DNA of 10,660 nucleotides from Candidatus Zipacnadia bacterium (GCA_029820875.1 JALGUK010000030.1:1-10660), one strand, 5' to 3'; shown: positions 1 to 8,587, counted from the first letter of the stretch. Made by a program: numbers and translations. Notes: a model not told the origin generated them from the sequence alone.

Positions 1-630
1 TGGGCAGAGGATGCGCGCGTGAAACTGTGGCTGTATGCGCACGAGGGACAGCTTCCCGATTACGTGGTGCAGGCTGTGCGAGTCAGTGGTCCTGACAGGC
101 TGGATGTCACGGCGCCAAGGGCGATTAATGGCCTTATTGACGACGACAGCAATCAGCCCTACCACCTGCCCACCAAGGTCGCCGTCGGCTATGATGACGA
201 GAATCTCTACCTGCGGGTGCTCTGCCGCAAGCTCGACCCTCTCTTTCTTGCGCCCCCTGAGAAACGCCCGGACTATTACATTGACCCCGAGGTCCTCGTT
301 TACCTTGATCCGCAGTGTGAAGGTTGGAGCTTCCGAATGCTCCGGGTGACCGTCGCAGGGCGGAATGAACTGCACAAGCCCGGGTGGGGCCGGCCCGGCC
401 CGCTGGATGACAGCGGCGGATGGGAGAGCCGAGTGCAGGTGCTACAGGACGCCTGGGAGACATTTATCACAGTTCCGTTCGAGAAGCTGGAGGCAAATCC
501 CCGTGACGGCCGCCGCGTATGGCGTATGAACTTCCGCAGGCAGCGTTCCCGCGACACGGGCGTGTGGCGGCCGGGCCTGGCCGTTCCGGTTATGCCGCAG
601 GAATTCGGCCATCTGGTGTTTATGGACTAA
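1..630 (+). CDS. C-terminal end of a protein with a CBM9-like carbohydrate-binding domain (5' truncated)
   Basis: The frame is open to the left edge, so the gene begins outside the window; 209 residues are visible before a TAA stop. A GTG at 19 is possible as a start, but no convincing ribosome binding site precedes it. From about residue 38 (APRAINGLIDDD) the sequence resembles the CBM9-like/DOMON-like beta-sandwich domains: YDDENLYLRV near residues 64-73, a VYLDP strand near 100-104, and WRMNFRRQR followed by WRP near 174-190, ending in a FGHLVF strand. Such domains bind sugars or sit at the C-terminus of large secreted or periplasmic carbohydrate-active proteins. The first ~35 residues look like the end of a preceding domain. 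The catalytic identity of the missing part is unknown. The next gene converges on it and overlaps it by 3 nt (627-630 contains both stops). Confidence 0.62.
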   Translation, partial: WAEDARVKLWLYAHEGQLPDYVVQAVRVSGPDRLDVTAPRAINGLIDDDSNQPYHLPTKVAVGYDDENLYLRVLCRKLDPLFLAPPEKRPDYYIDPEVLVYLDPQCEGWSFRMLRVTVAGRNELHKPGWGRPGPLDDSGGWESRVQVLQDAWETFITVPFEKLEANPRDGRRVWRMNFRRQRSRDTGVWRPGLAVPVMPQEFGHLVFMD

Positions 631-1937
631 AGGTAGGGGCCTTTGGAAGGGCGCCGGTTCCATAGGGATACCGCGATGACCGTCCCGACGGCACCGGCCG
701 CCCCCCACATAATGAACGAAGCAGCCCAGCCGAAGCGGTCCACGAGCCAGCCGGTTCCGACGCCCGCAAGTGTGGCGCCGACGTAGCCGAGTGCATTGAC
801 GAATCCAGCGGCGGACGCAGCGGCCTTTCGGGTCCCGAAATCCATGGCAGCGGGTGCGGCCAGGACGAGATTAGCTCCGTAGGACGCGAATCCCCCAAGT
901 GCGATGACGATAATCACCATGACCGGCCCCCACCCAAACGCCGCCGGAAGCAGCAGGCAGCAGATTGTACCCAGCCCCAACATGATGCCGACGGCCGGCA
1001 TCCGGCGCTGGTGAAACACGCGATCGGTCACATATCCGGCGACCAGTCCCCCAAGGCACCCGGCTGCAGGCACCAGGACCGCGTGCCAGGCAGCGCTCGA
1101 TATGGAGAGGTTGAGGCGCTCCACCAAGAGGTCAGGGGTCCAGTTCAGGAAGCCGAAGCGCATGATGTCGGTACAAAGCAGAGCTAGGCCCACACCCCAG
1201 ATTTCAGGACTTCCGACGCTCTGTTTAAGGGTGAAACGGAAACCTAAGTGGCCTCTGCGAAGCGGGGTGGTCCCATTCGCCGCATCGCCGCCGCTGCGCC
1301 GGGCTTCCTCGAGGGTTTCAAGTGGCGGCAGCCCTACATCCTCCGGCGTGTTCCGGACCGCCATCAGGAACGGGACGACCATAGCGAGGACAATCGCAGC
1401 CGGCAGGAAGAATGCGCCGCGCCATCCGTACAGGTGCACCATCTGGCCCGCCAGAACCCATGCAAGCACGTTTCCGAACTGATAGGATGTGCCGAGCACG
1501 CCCGAAAGTGCCCCGCGCACGCGCGGCGGATGCCAGTTTGCAAACGTTTTAATGAGGCTTGGCCATCCCATGGACTGGAAATAACCATTGACAGCCCAGA
1601 CCAGCATGAGGACCGATAACGTCCTCGAATATCCGAAAGCGATGTTGGCGAGCGCTGAACCGACCATCCCGATGGTCAGCATCAACCGCGCGCCGAACCG
1701 ATCCCCGAGCTGTCCATTGATGAATTGTCCGACCGCATAAACGGCGGTCAGGCAGCTCAGAACAAGGCCGGACTGCCAGCGCGTAATGCCAATGTCATCC
1801 TGAAGACCCGGCAGGGCTACCGGGAGATTCGCCCGGCAAAGGTAGAAGCCGGCATAAGTGAGCCAAAGGGCTGCGAATATCCGCCGCTGCCAGCGATGGT
1901 ATAACGTTATCGTATCATGCTCTTGGTTCTCATCCAT
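627..1937 (-). CDS. MFS transporter, organophosphate:phosphate antiporter (OPA) type
   Basis: A 436-residue polytopic protein with about 12 membrane helices. It matches the GlpT/UhpT/UhpC branch of the major facilitator superfamily, whose members exchange glycerol-3-phosphate or hexose phosphates for inorganic phosphate across the inner membrane. Helix 1 carries YAGFYLCRANLPVALP, in which Arg35 aligns with GlpT Arg45. Helix 7 carries DIMRFGFLNWTPDLL, in which Arg260 aligns with GlpT Arg269; in GlpT these two arginines bind substrate phosphate. GDRFGAR (78-84) is the motif A loop and GYFQSMGWPSLIKTF (118-132) matches the GlpT helix 4 region. I chose ATG 1937 because an 81-residue upstream extension in frame is Gly/Pro/Arg-rich and runs back through the zinc-ribbon gene; GGTAGGG lies just upstream. 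A sensor role like UhpC is possible. The exact phosphate ester cannot be read from sequence. Confidence 0.88.
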   Translation of the reverse strand: MDENQEHDTITLYHRWQRRIFAALWLTYAGFYLCRANLPVALPGLQDDIGITRWQSGLVLSCLTAVYAVGQFINGQLGDRFGARLMLTIGMVGSALANIAFGYSRTLSVLMLVWAVNGYFQSMGWPSLIKTFANWHPPRVRGALSGVLGTSYQFGNVLAWVLAGQMVHLYGWRGAFFLPAAIVLAMVVPFLMAVRNTPEDVGLPPLETLEEARRSGGDAANGTTPLRRGHLGFRFTLKQSVGSPEIWGVGLALLCTDIMRFGFLNWTPDLLVERLNLSISSAAWHAVLVPAAGCLGGLVAGYVTDRVFHQRRMPAVGIMLGLGTICCLLLPAAFGWGPVMVIIVIALGGFASYGANLVLAAPAAMDFGTRKAAASAAGFVNALGYVGATLAGVGTGWLVDRFGWAASFIMWGAAGAVGTVIAVSLWNRRPSKGPYL

Positions 1938-1950
1938 ACTGTACCCTACC

Positions 1951-1980
1951 GGGCCCGTCCCCTGTTTGCAGGACGGGCCC
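1951..1980 (-). promoter_or_regulatory. Perfect 10-bp GC-rich hairpin in the leader of the OPA transporter
   Basis: GGGCCCGTCC at 1951-1960 pairs exactly with GGACGGGCCC at 1971-1980 across a 10-nt loop. On the minus strand it lies between the stop of the zinc-ribbon gene (2003) and the transporter start (1937), ending 13 nt before the ATG and directly against the GGTAGGG ribosome-binding region. No U-tract follows, so it is not a canonical intrinsic terminator. It could instead attenuate translation, protect the downstream mRNA end, or lower read-through between the two genes. The structure is seen directly; the role is inferred. Confidence 0.5.
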
Positions 1981-2002
1981 TCGGTGCAACCGGAGCGATA
2001 AG

Positions 2003-2269
2003 CTAAAGCGTTTCCTTCGCCGCCGCCACAACGGAGGCAATCGTCCGGCGCAACTGTCGGTATTCCTGGGCTTCCGGGAGGCGGAAAGTCACGGACTGAG
2101 AGGCCTCCTGGAGTTTTCTGAGGCCCTCGGCCAACAAGCCGATGCCGACGAAGTCGAACCGCTGACCGCAGTTCGGGCATACACGTTCGGGACGTGCCTC
2201 AAGCTGAATAAGATCAACCGTGAATTCGCACTTGCAATGGAAGCAAACCAGTGTCACACTCTGATACAC
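2003..2269 (-). CDS. Small zinc-ribbon protein of unknown function
   Basis: An 88-residue protein with two Cys pairs, C9-x2-C12 and C31-x2-C34, plus an extra Cys14, arranged as a treble-clef or zinc-ribbon-like knuckle (CFHCKC, then CPNCGQRFDF). The rest (about 46-88) is predicted to be helical, ending RQLRRTIASVVAAAKETL. The start is GTG at 2269, preceded by a perfect AGGAGG at 2280-2285 with 10-nt spacing. It is the first gene of a minus-strand pair, 65 nt ahead of the OPA transporter, and diverges from the ROK kinase. Zinc ribbons of this size often bind nucleic acid or partner proteins, so a local regulator is possible, but I do not recognise the family and no helix-turn-helix is evident. 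The gene is probably real, given its strong ribosome binding site and ordered Cys spacing. Confidence 0.72.
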   Translation of the reverse strand: MYQSVTLVCFHCKCEFTVDLIQLEARPERVCPNCGQRFDFVGIGLLAEGLRKLQEASQSVTFRLPEAQEYRQLRRTIASVVAAAKETL

Positions 2270-2413
2270 GCGTATCGAGCCTCCTAAGCATAGAATATCT
2301 CCGAAAGTTCACCATCTGGACGGGATTCCCTCCGACGGGTGCAGGAAGGTTACACCCGAACAGGCGAGGAAGCACCCGTGTCAGTATTACAGTCAAGGGG
2401 AGTATGGTGAGCC
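2270..2413. promoter_or_regulatory. Divergent intergenic region with competing inverted repeats
   Basis: This 144-bp gap separates the minus-strand zinc-ribbon/OPA pair from the plus-strand ROK kinase and should hold both promoters; no clear -35/-10 pair stands out on either strand. It contains an 8-bp perfect inverted repeat, ACGGGTGC (2335-2342) with GCACCCGT (2372-2379). A second copy of CACCCG (2353-2358) lies between them and could pair with the same left arm. The two CACCCG copies start exactly 20 bp apart, about two helical turns. This fits either an operator with repeated half-sites or mutually exclusive leader hairpins for the kinase mRNA. Confidence 0.4.
2280..2285 (-). promoter_or_regulatory. 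Ribosome binding site deciding the GTG start at 2269
   Basis: The plus-strand CCTCCT reads AGGAGG on the minus strand, a full match to the anti-Shine-Dalgarno, 10 nt before the GTG codon. It supports the zinc-ribbon gene as translated. Confidence 0.7.
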
Positions 2414-3400
2414 ATGAGGGCAGAGCCGAACCACTCCGATGCTCTGTTCATCGGCTTGGACATCGGCGGGACGCGGATGTCAGCCGCTCTGGGAGATAAC
2501 ACGGGCCGGGTTTTCCAAACACGCCGGCTACGGACGGGCGAGCACTGGTCGGCACAGGTCGCGCTGGACACCATATCCGAGATGCTCTGTGAACTGACGT
2601 CTTACGCGAGGAAACTTGGGCGGACCGTCGAGCGAATAGGAATCGGGTTCGGCGGTCCGGTGGACGCTGAGCGGGGTATCATCCGCCAGTCGCATCACGT
2701 GCGGGGGTGGGAGAACACGCCGCTGCCGGGCCTCCTGCAGGAGCGTCACGGGCTGCCGGCGGTGATGGACAATGACGCCAATGCCGGTGCGCTGGGGGAG
2801 GCGTTTTACGGGGCTGGGAGAAACACACGGAGTCTGCTCTATGTTAACATCGGTACGGGAATCGGCGGAGGAATCATCATAGACCGGCGCATTTATCGCG
2901 GGGCAACGACCACCGCCGGGGAAATCGGTCACACCATAGTGCGCTGGGACGGCCCCTTGTGCACCTGCGGGAAGCGTGGGTGCCTGGAGTCCTTGTGTTC
3001 TGGCCCAAGTATCGCCCGCCGGGCCCGGGAGTTGCTCAAAGAGGGCCGAGATACCGACGGACTCCTGAGCCGTCGCCTCGAGCATACGGGGAGCATCACC
3101 AGCAAGGACGTCTTTGAGGCCGCGCGTGCCGGTGATTCCTGTGGGCGCCGGATTGTCAGCGAAACGGCGAACTATCTCGGCATCGGCATCGGGAACGCGG
3201 TCAACTTAATAGATCCGGAGCGAGTTGTTCTTGGTGGCGGAGTCGCGGAGGCAGGCGAAATTCTGCTCGAACCGGTCCGTGAGGCCGTCCTGAGGTATGC
3301 AATGCCCGCTCCGGCTCAGTCTCTGGAGCTTGTCGGCGCCGAGCTGGGCTATGATGCGGGCGTGCGCGGGGCTTTGGCTCTGGCGATACACGGGCTGTGA
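2414..3400 (+). CDS. ROK-family sugar kinase (glucokinase-like)
   Basis: A 328-residue cytoplasmic ROK protein that probably phosphorylates glucose or a related hexose with ATP. The phosphate-1 motif DIGGT is at residues 16-20. DNDANAGALGE (119-129) holds the expected catalytic base Asp121. GTGIGGG (147-153) is the second phosphate loop. EIGH (170-173) followed by CTCGKRGCLES (183-193) gives the ROK zinc site, His173, Cys183, Cys185 and Cys190. GIGIGNAVNLIDPERVVLGGG (256-276) is the usual adenosine-side segment. There is no N-terminal helix-turn-helix, so it is a kinase rather than a ROK repressor such as NagC or XylR. ATG 2414 is the only usable start, because an in-frame TGA lies at 2408; AGGGGAG at 2396-2402 precedes it by 11 nt. 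The neighbouring glucose-6-phosphate isomerase favours glucose as substrate, but N-acetylmannosamine, fructose or allose kinases share this fold. Confidence 0.9.
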   Translation: MRAEPNHSDALFIGLDIGGTRMSAALGDNTGRVFQTRRLRTGEHWSAQVALDTISEMLCELTSYARKLGRTVERIGIGFGGPVDAERGIIRQSHHVRGWENTPLPGLLQERHGLPAVMDNDANAGALGEAFYGAGRNTRSLLYVNIGTGIGGGIIIDRRIYRGATTTAGEIGHTIVRWDGPLCTCGKRGCLESLCSGPSIARRARELLKEGRDTDGLLSRRLEHTGSITSKDVFEAARAGDSCGRRIVSETANYLGIGIGNAVNLIDPERVVLGGGVAEAGEILLEPVREAVLRYAMPAPAQSLELVGAELGYDAGVRGALALAIHGL

Positions 3401-3501
3401 ACTGACCTTGCCGGCTTGGCGGAGTGTACTTACGTAGCCCCGGACAACGGCATGGCTGTTGCTTCCATCGGTTAATTCGTTTCACCCAAAACTGTGCTAC
3501 C

Positions 3502-3506
3502 GGAGG
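3502..3506 (+). promoter_or_regulatory. Ribosome binding site deciding the ATG start at 3515
   Basis: GGAGG is followed by an 8-nt A-rich spacer to ATG 3515. It excludes the upstream in-frame GTG at 3494, which would place this ribosome binding site inside the gene. Confidence 0.75.
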
Positions 3507-3514
3507 AAAACAAA

Positions 3515-4330
3515 ATGGTGAATCTGCAAGAGACAAGCGGGTTGCCGCTGTGTTTCGACCCTGACACTCTCGAGCTTCAATTCAGCGAAAATCTGCCATC
3601 GGTCGAGGACGGGCAGCGAACCCTTGAGGCAATCCGGCCGGTTCTTTTGGACTCCAATGCAACAGGGCCGCAAATCCTGTACCGGATGTACCGGGACGTG
3701 GCTTGGCCTGAACACCGGCCCGTCATCGAGAAATATCATCTCAGGTATGATATCAGCGTTTTCAGCGCTGACAGGCTCGGCCCGGAATTTCTTAAGAGTT
3801 CCGGCCACTATCATCCGTTGGTGCCGGGAAGCAATGTAAGCTACCCTGAGCTATACGAGATTCTACACGGGCGGGTCATCTATCTGCTGCAGAAGGCCGA
3901 CGACATCACCAAGGGCCCCAATGACATCGTAATCGAGGACGTGCTCATCGTAGAGGCGCAGGCGGGGCAGAAGGTCCTCATGCCTCCGAACTACGGGCAC
4001 ATCACAATCAACCCAGGCCCTGAGGTCCTCGTGACATCAAACTGGGTGTGCAGCGACTTCTCCTCTTATTACGAGTCGGTCGAAGCGGCTCGCGGAGGGG
4101 CCTATTACTGTGTGGCAGACGACCAGGGACAACCCAGCTTCGTACCGAACAAGGAATATGCGGCTGTTCCTCCGTATCGCCGCATGAAGGCTAAGGACGT
4201 CCCGGAGTGGGGTCTGGTAACAGGGCAGCCTGCTTATACGGCATTTGTCGAAGGTCCGGACCGGTTCGACTTTCTCGCCCGACCGCAGGAATATCCCAAT
4301 ATGTTGGAGCGCGCGCTTGAGCCGCTCTGA
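3515..4330 (+). CDS. pgiA: Cupin-type (archaeal-type) glucose-6-phosphate isomerase
   Basis: A 271-residue cupin enzyme interconverting glucose-6-phosphate and fructose-6-phosphate, the metal-dependent cPGI unrelated in fold to the usual Pgi. SGHYHP (96-101) supplies metal ligands His98 and His100. YPELYEILHG (110-119) supplies Glu112 and the conserved Tyr114. PPNYGHITIN (157-166) supplies His162. These align with His88, His90, Glu97, Tyr99 and His136 of the Pyrococcus furiosus enzyme. The spacing between the HxH and the Glu is longer here, and the protein is about 80 residues longer than the ~190-residue archaeal form, with extra N- and C-terminal sequence (YYCVADDQGQPSFVPNKEY onward). It lies 114 nt after the ROK kinase and 40 nt before the MFS-HEAT gene, so kinase, isomerase and transporter form a sugar-entry set. 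No classical pgi is in the window. Confidence 0.9.
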   Translation: MVNLQETSGLPLCFDPDTLELQFSENLPSVEDGQRTLEAIRPVLLDSNATGPQILYRMYRDVAWPEHRPVIEKYHLRYDISVFSADRLGPEFLKSSGHYHPLVPGSNVSYPELYEILHGRVIYLLQKADDITKGPNDIVIEDVLIVEAQAGQKVLMPPNYGHITINPGPEVLVTSNWVCSDFSSYYESVEAARGGAYYCVADDQGQPSFVPNKEYAAVPPYRRMKAKDVPEWGLVTGQPAYTAFVEGPDRFDFLARPQEYPNMLERALEPL

Positions 4331-4352
4331 GCACTGCGGTTCCCGGCGTGCT

Positions 4353-4357
4353 GGAGG
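4353..4357 (+). promoter_or_regulatory. Shine-Dalgarno with a long spacer before the TTG start at 4371
   Basis: GGAGG lies 13 nt upstream of TTG 4371. An in-frame TGA at 4362 blocks any earlier start, and no ATG or GTG follows in frame before the first membrane helix. A weak start codon with a long spacer suggests low translation of the membrane protein. Confidence 0.5.
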
Positions 4358-4370
4358 ATGCTGAGTACAG

Positions 4371-6725
4371 TTGGCACAGGAGAGACAAGAGCAACAGAGG
4401 GCGCAACTGTCCCCCGCCGAAATCGGGCGGGGGCTGCGGCTTTTGATTTGGGACGGCGGTCTGGACACCGTCAAGGTGACCCTCACCACAGGGGCGTTCC
4501 TGACCGGCTTTGCGCTCTGGCTGGGTGCCAGTAACTTCTGGATAGGGTTCATTACAATGTTGCGGTCGCTGGCTCAGGCCGCACAGCTTTTCGCACCGCG
4601 AATCCTGGAAACGGTCAAGTCGCGCCGCCGCTTTGCATGGCGGTTCTACGCCGCCGGCTACAGCGCATGGGTACTAATCGCGTTGCTGGGTCTGCTATCC
4701 GGCAATATCATGGCACACCGAACAGCGCTCCTCGCACTCGTCGTTCTGCTGACCCTCGAAGGGGCTCTTGTAGGCATCGCCATTCCCGCGGGTGTGTCAC
4801 TGGTATCCGATATCATTCCGCCTCACCGCCGGGGGCGGTTCATCAGCAAGCAGCGGATGGTCATGGCGGCGGTGGGAATCGCAACCGCCTTGGCGGGCGG
4901 ATGGTCCCTGGACCTTATTGGTCAGCCGGGTGGATTCACGCTCCTATACATCATAGGATATGTGTGTGGCATGGGCGGGATTCTGTGTGTGGCACTACTG
5001 CCGGAACGCCCTTACGTCCCCAAGGAAAAGCCATTGAATCTCTCCCTGCTATGGCTCGAAGCATGGCGTGACCATCGGTTCCGTGAGCTGTTGATTTTCA
5101 TGACTGCGCTGTGGGCATCGGTTATGAGTGCCGGCCCGTTCTTTGCCGTTTACATGCTCGAGGACCTCAAGCTCAGCTATTGGACGATTTCAGTATACGC
5201 GACCCTTGGCCAGCTCGCCGCGATGGCGGCTTTGCCGTTCTGGGGTTACCTCTCCGACAAGTTCGGCCATACGCCGGTTCTTAAACTTTCCAGTGCCGCC
5301 ATGACGATTGCCCCCTTTCTTTGGATTCCCGCCACTGCAGAAGCTTATCACATTATCCCCGTGGCCCACATCTTCGCCAATGCGGTCTGGTGCGGAGTCA
5401 TGCTCAGCCAATTCAGCCTGCTTCTTGCGGTGATGCCTGAGAAGCACAACGCCGCATATTCAGGTGTTTTCTTCGGCGTGACAGGCATTGTGGCCGCCAT
5501 TGCCCCGCTGTTCGGAGGCATTTTGGCGGAAGCGTTCTCGGGGGTGGAGGCCCACATCGGATTTGTCCACCTGCGTGACCTGCATTTCGTCTTCATCGTT
5601 TCTGCATGCCTGAGGATGCTGACACTTTTGCTGCTGCGGCCCAAAAAAACCGAGGCCCGCACGACGCCGGCGAAGTTCGTCCTGGAGAAAGTGGTTTCCG
5701 CAAATCCATTCCGTACGTTGGTCAATATCATTGCGATGCAATTGAGCTACAAGGAAACGGAACGAATCCGCGCTACAAGGGCAGTCGGAGTATCCCGGAC
5801 CAAACTGGCCGTCGAGGAACTGATAGAAGCACTCAATGACGCAAGCCCCGATGTGCGTCGTGAGGCGGCGCGCTCGCTCGGAGAAGTCGGTGACCAGCGG
5901 GCGGTCGAGCCACTCTTGAAGAAACTCTCCATGTCCGGAGAGGGTATTATTGACGAGGCGGCTCGCGCGCTTGGAAGGCTCGGCGACCCGCGCGCCATTG
6001 AACCGCTTCTTCGGATCGCTGTCGACCCCCATCAGGACGTGGTGACCCGCTCCCGTGTATTTCTCGCGCTCGGTGACTTGGGTGCGGCGGAGGCGGTTGA
6101 ACCGGCGCTCGAGGTCCTCCAAGAGGGTGCTTTGCCGCTCGCGGCTTCGGCGGCCACCACGCTCAGCCATATCGGCGGCCCTCGGTGCATCCCACCCATC
6201 CTGCGGCGCTTGCGCACTTCGGAATGTCCTGTTTGTCGCCGGCAGCTTGCTGAGGCGGCTGCGCGCATGATCGGAAAGGACAGCCAAATCAACAACCTCT
6301 TCCGCCTGGATACATATGCCGCTGAAGCACGGCTTGAGCGCATAATTCGGCGCGGCATTCGACGGCTGAAGCGGGAGCTGCCGGATATTGTTGCCGGAAT
6401 AAACAATTCATTCGCGTCAAGCGTCAGTGAAAAATACGAGCAGCGCGCCTACGGCGAGCTTATAGAAGATATGTTGGGCCTGGCCCGAAAAGCCCAAGAT
6501 GTTTTACGCAGCAGAGACGGGATGCCGTCTGCGAGCAAGGTGAAAGACACAATTGAAATGGCAAGCGTTCTTGTTGAGGCGCTGAGCGAGAGGGAGCGGG
6601 ACACCGAAGTGCTGGAAGAGGAGGCGTTCCTGGCGGTGCTTGCATTTTCGGCTATCACAGACGCACTCCGGTCCATCGGCGGCCGAGGGGCGAAAGGAAA
6701 AGTCAGGCGCGCGGCGAATCAATAA
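4371..6725 (+). CDS. MFS transporter fused to cytoplasmic HEAT repeats
   Basis: A 784-residue fusion. Residues ~36-422 form about 12 membrane helices of an MFS carrier. PPHRRGRFISKQR (150-162) fits the helix 4-5 loop and WGYLSDKFGHTPVLK (291-305) is the motif A-like helix 8-9 loop. A basic linker (423-478) leads into five tandem HEAT/PBS-lyase-like repeats at about 479-508, 510-538, 541-571, 574-603 and 605-636, each with a VEPLL-type helix and an AARALGRLGD-type second helix. Residues 640-784 are charged and helical, with no recognised domain. Ordinary MFS carriers have about 400-450 residues, so the 300-residue tail is extra and should lie in the cytoplasm, where HEAT solenoids bind proteins. 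Position next to the isomerase and kinase suggests a sugar substrate, but the residues do not reveal it. It could be a carrier regulated by a partner or a transporter-like sensor. The start is TTG. Confidence 0.85.
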   Translation: MAQERQEQQRAQLSPAEIGRGLRLLIWDGGLDTVKVTLTTGAFLTGFALWLGASNFWIGFITMLRSLAQAAQLFAPRILETVKSRRRFAWRFYAAGYSAWVLIALLGLLSGNIMAHRTALLALVVLLTLEGALVGIAIPAGVSLVSDIIPPHRRGRFISKQRMVMAAVGIATALAGGWSLDLIGQPGGFTLLYIIGYVCGMGGILCVALLPERPYVPKEKPLNLSLLWLEAWRDHRFRELLIFMTALWASVMSAGPFFAVYMLEDLKLSYWTISVYATLGQLAAMAALPFWGYLSDKFGHTPVLKLSSAAMTIAPFLWIPATAEAYHIIPVAHIFANAVWCGVMLSQFSLLLAVMPEKHNAAYSGVFFGVTGIVAAIAPLFGGILAEAFSGVEAHIGFVHLRDLHFVFIVSACLRMLTLLLLRPKKTEARTTPAKFVLEKVVSANPFRTLVNIIAMQLSYKETERIRATRAVGVSRTKLAVEELIEALNDASPDVRREAARSLGEVGDQRAVEPLLKKLSMSGEGIIDEAARALGRLGDPRAIEPLLRIAVDPHQDVVTRSRVFLALGDLGAAEAVEPALEVLQEGALPLAASAATTLSHIGGPRCIPPILRRLRTSECPVCRRQLAEAAARMIGKDSQINNLFRLDTYAAEARLERIIRRGIRRLKRELPDIVAGINNSFASSVSEKYEQRAYGELIEDMLGLARKAQDVLRSRDGMPSASKVKDTIEMASVLVEALSERERDTEVLEEEAFLAVLAFSAITDALRSIGGRGAKGKVRRAANQ

Positions 6726-6753
6726 CAAACACGGAGTTGCTGATGCTTTGTGA

Positions 6754-8559
<1,806 letters not shown>

Positions 8560-8587
8560 GATTGTCTCACGACCTAAGGGGACTTCG

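Noticed and set aside
1938..2180. 81-residue N-terminal extension of the OPA transporter frame
   Set aside because: It is rich in Gly, Pro and Arg, overlaps the zinc-ribbon gene, and lacks any family similarity; ATG 1937 gives the normal transporter N-terminus.
2385..2390. TATTAC as a -10 element for the ROK kinase
   Set aside because: No -35-like element lies at 16-18 bp and it is very close to the ribosome binding site; not enough to call a promoter.
2251..2499. 82-codon plus-strand frame overlapping the divergent region
   Set aside because: It overlaps the starts of both flanking genes and shows no motifs or good ribosome binding site.
3445..3461. 7-bp hairpin with one G-U pair and a 3-nt loop between kinase and isomerase
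   Set aside because: Too short, and not followed by a proper T-run, so I do not call it a terminator.
6225..6242. CPVC in the fifth HEAT repeat as a zinc site
   Set aside because: Only one Cys pair is present and no second pair or His follows nearby.
5460..6287. 275-codon open frame on the minus strand inside the MFS-HEAT gene
   Set aside because: Low-complexity Arg/Gly/Ala composition with no motifs; it mirrors a well-supported plus-strand gene in GC-rich DNA.
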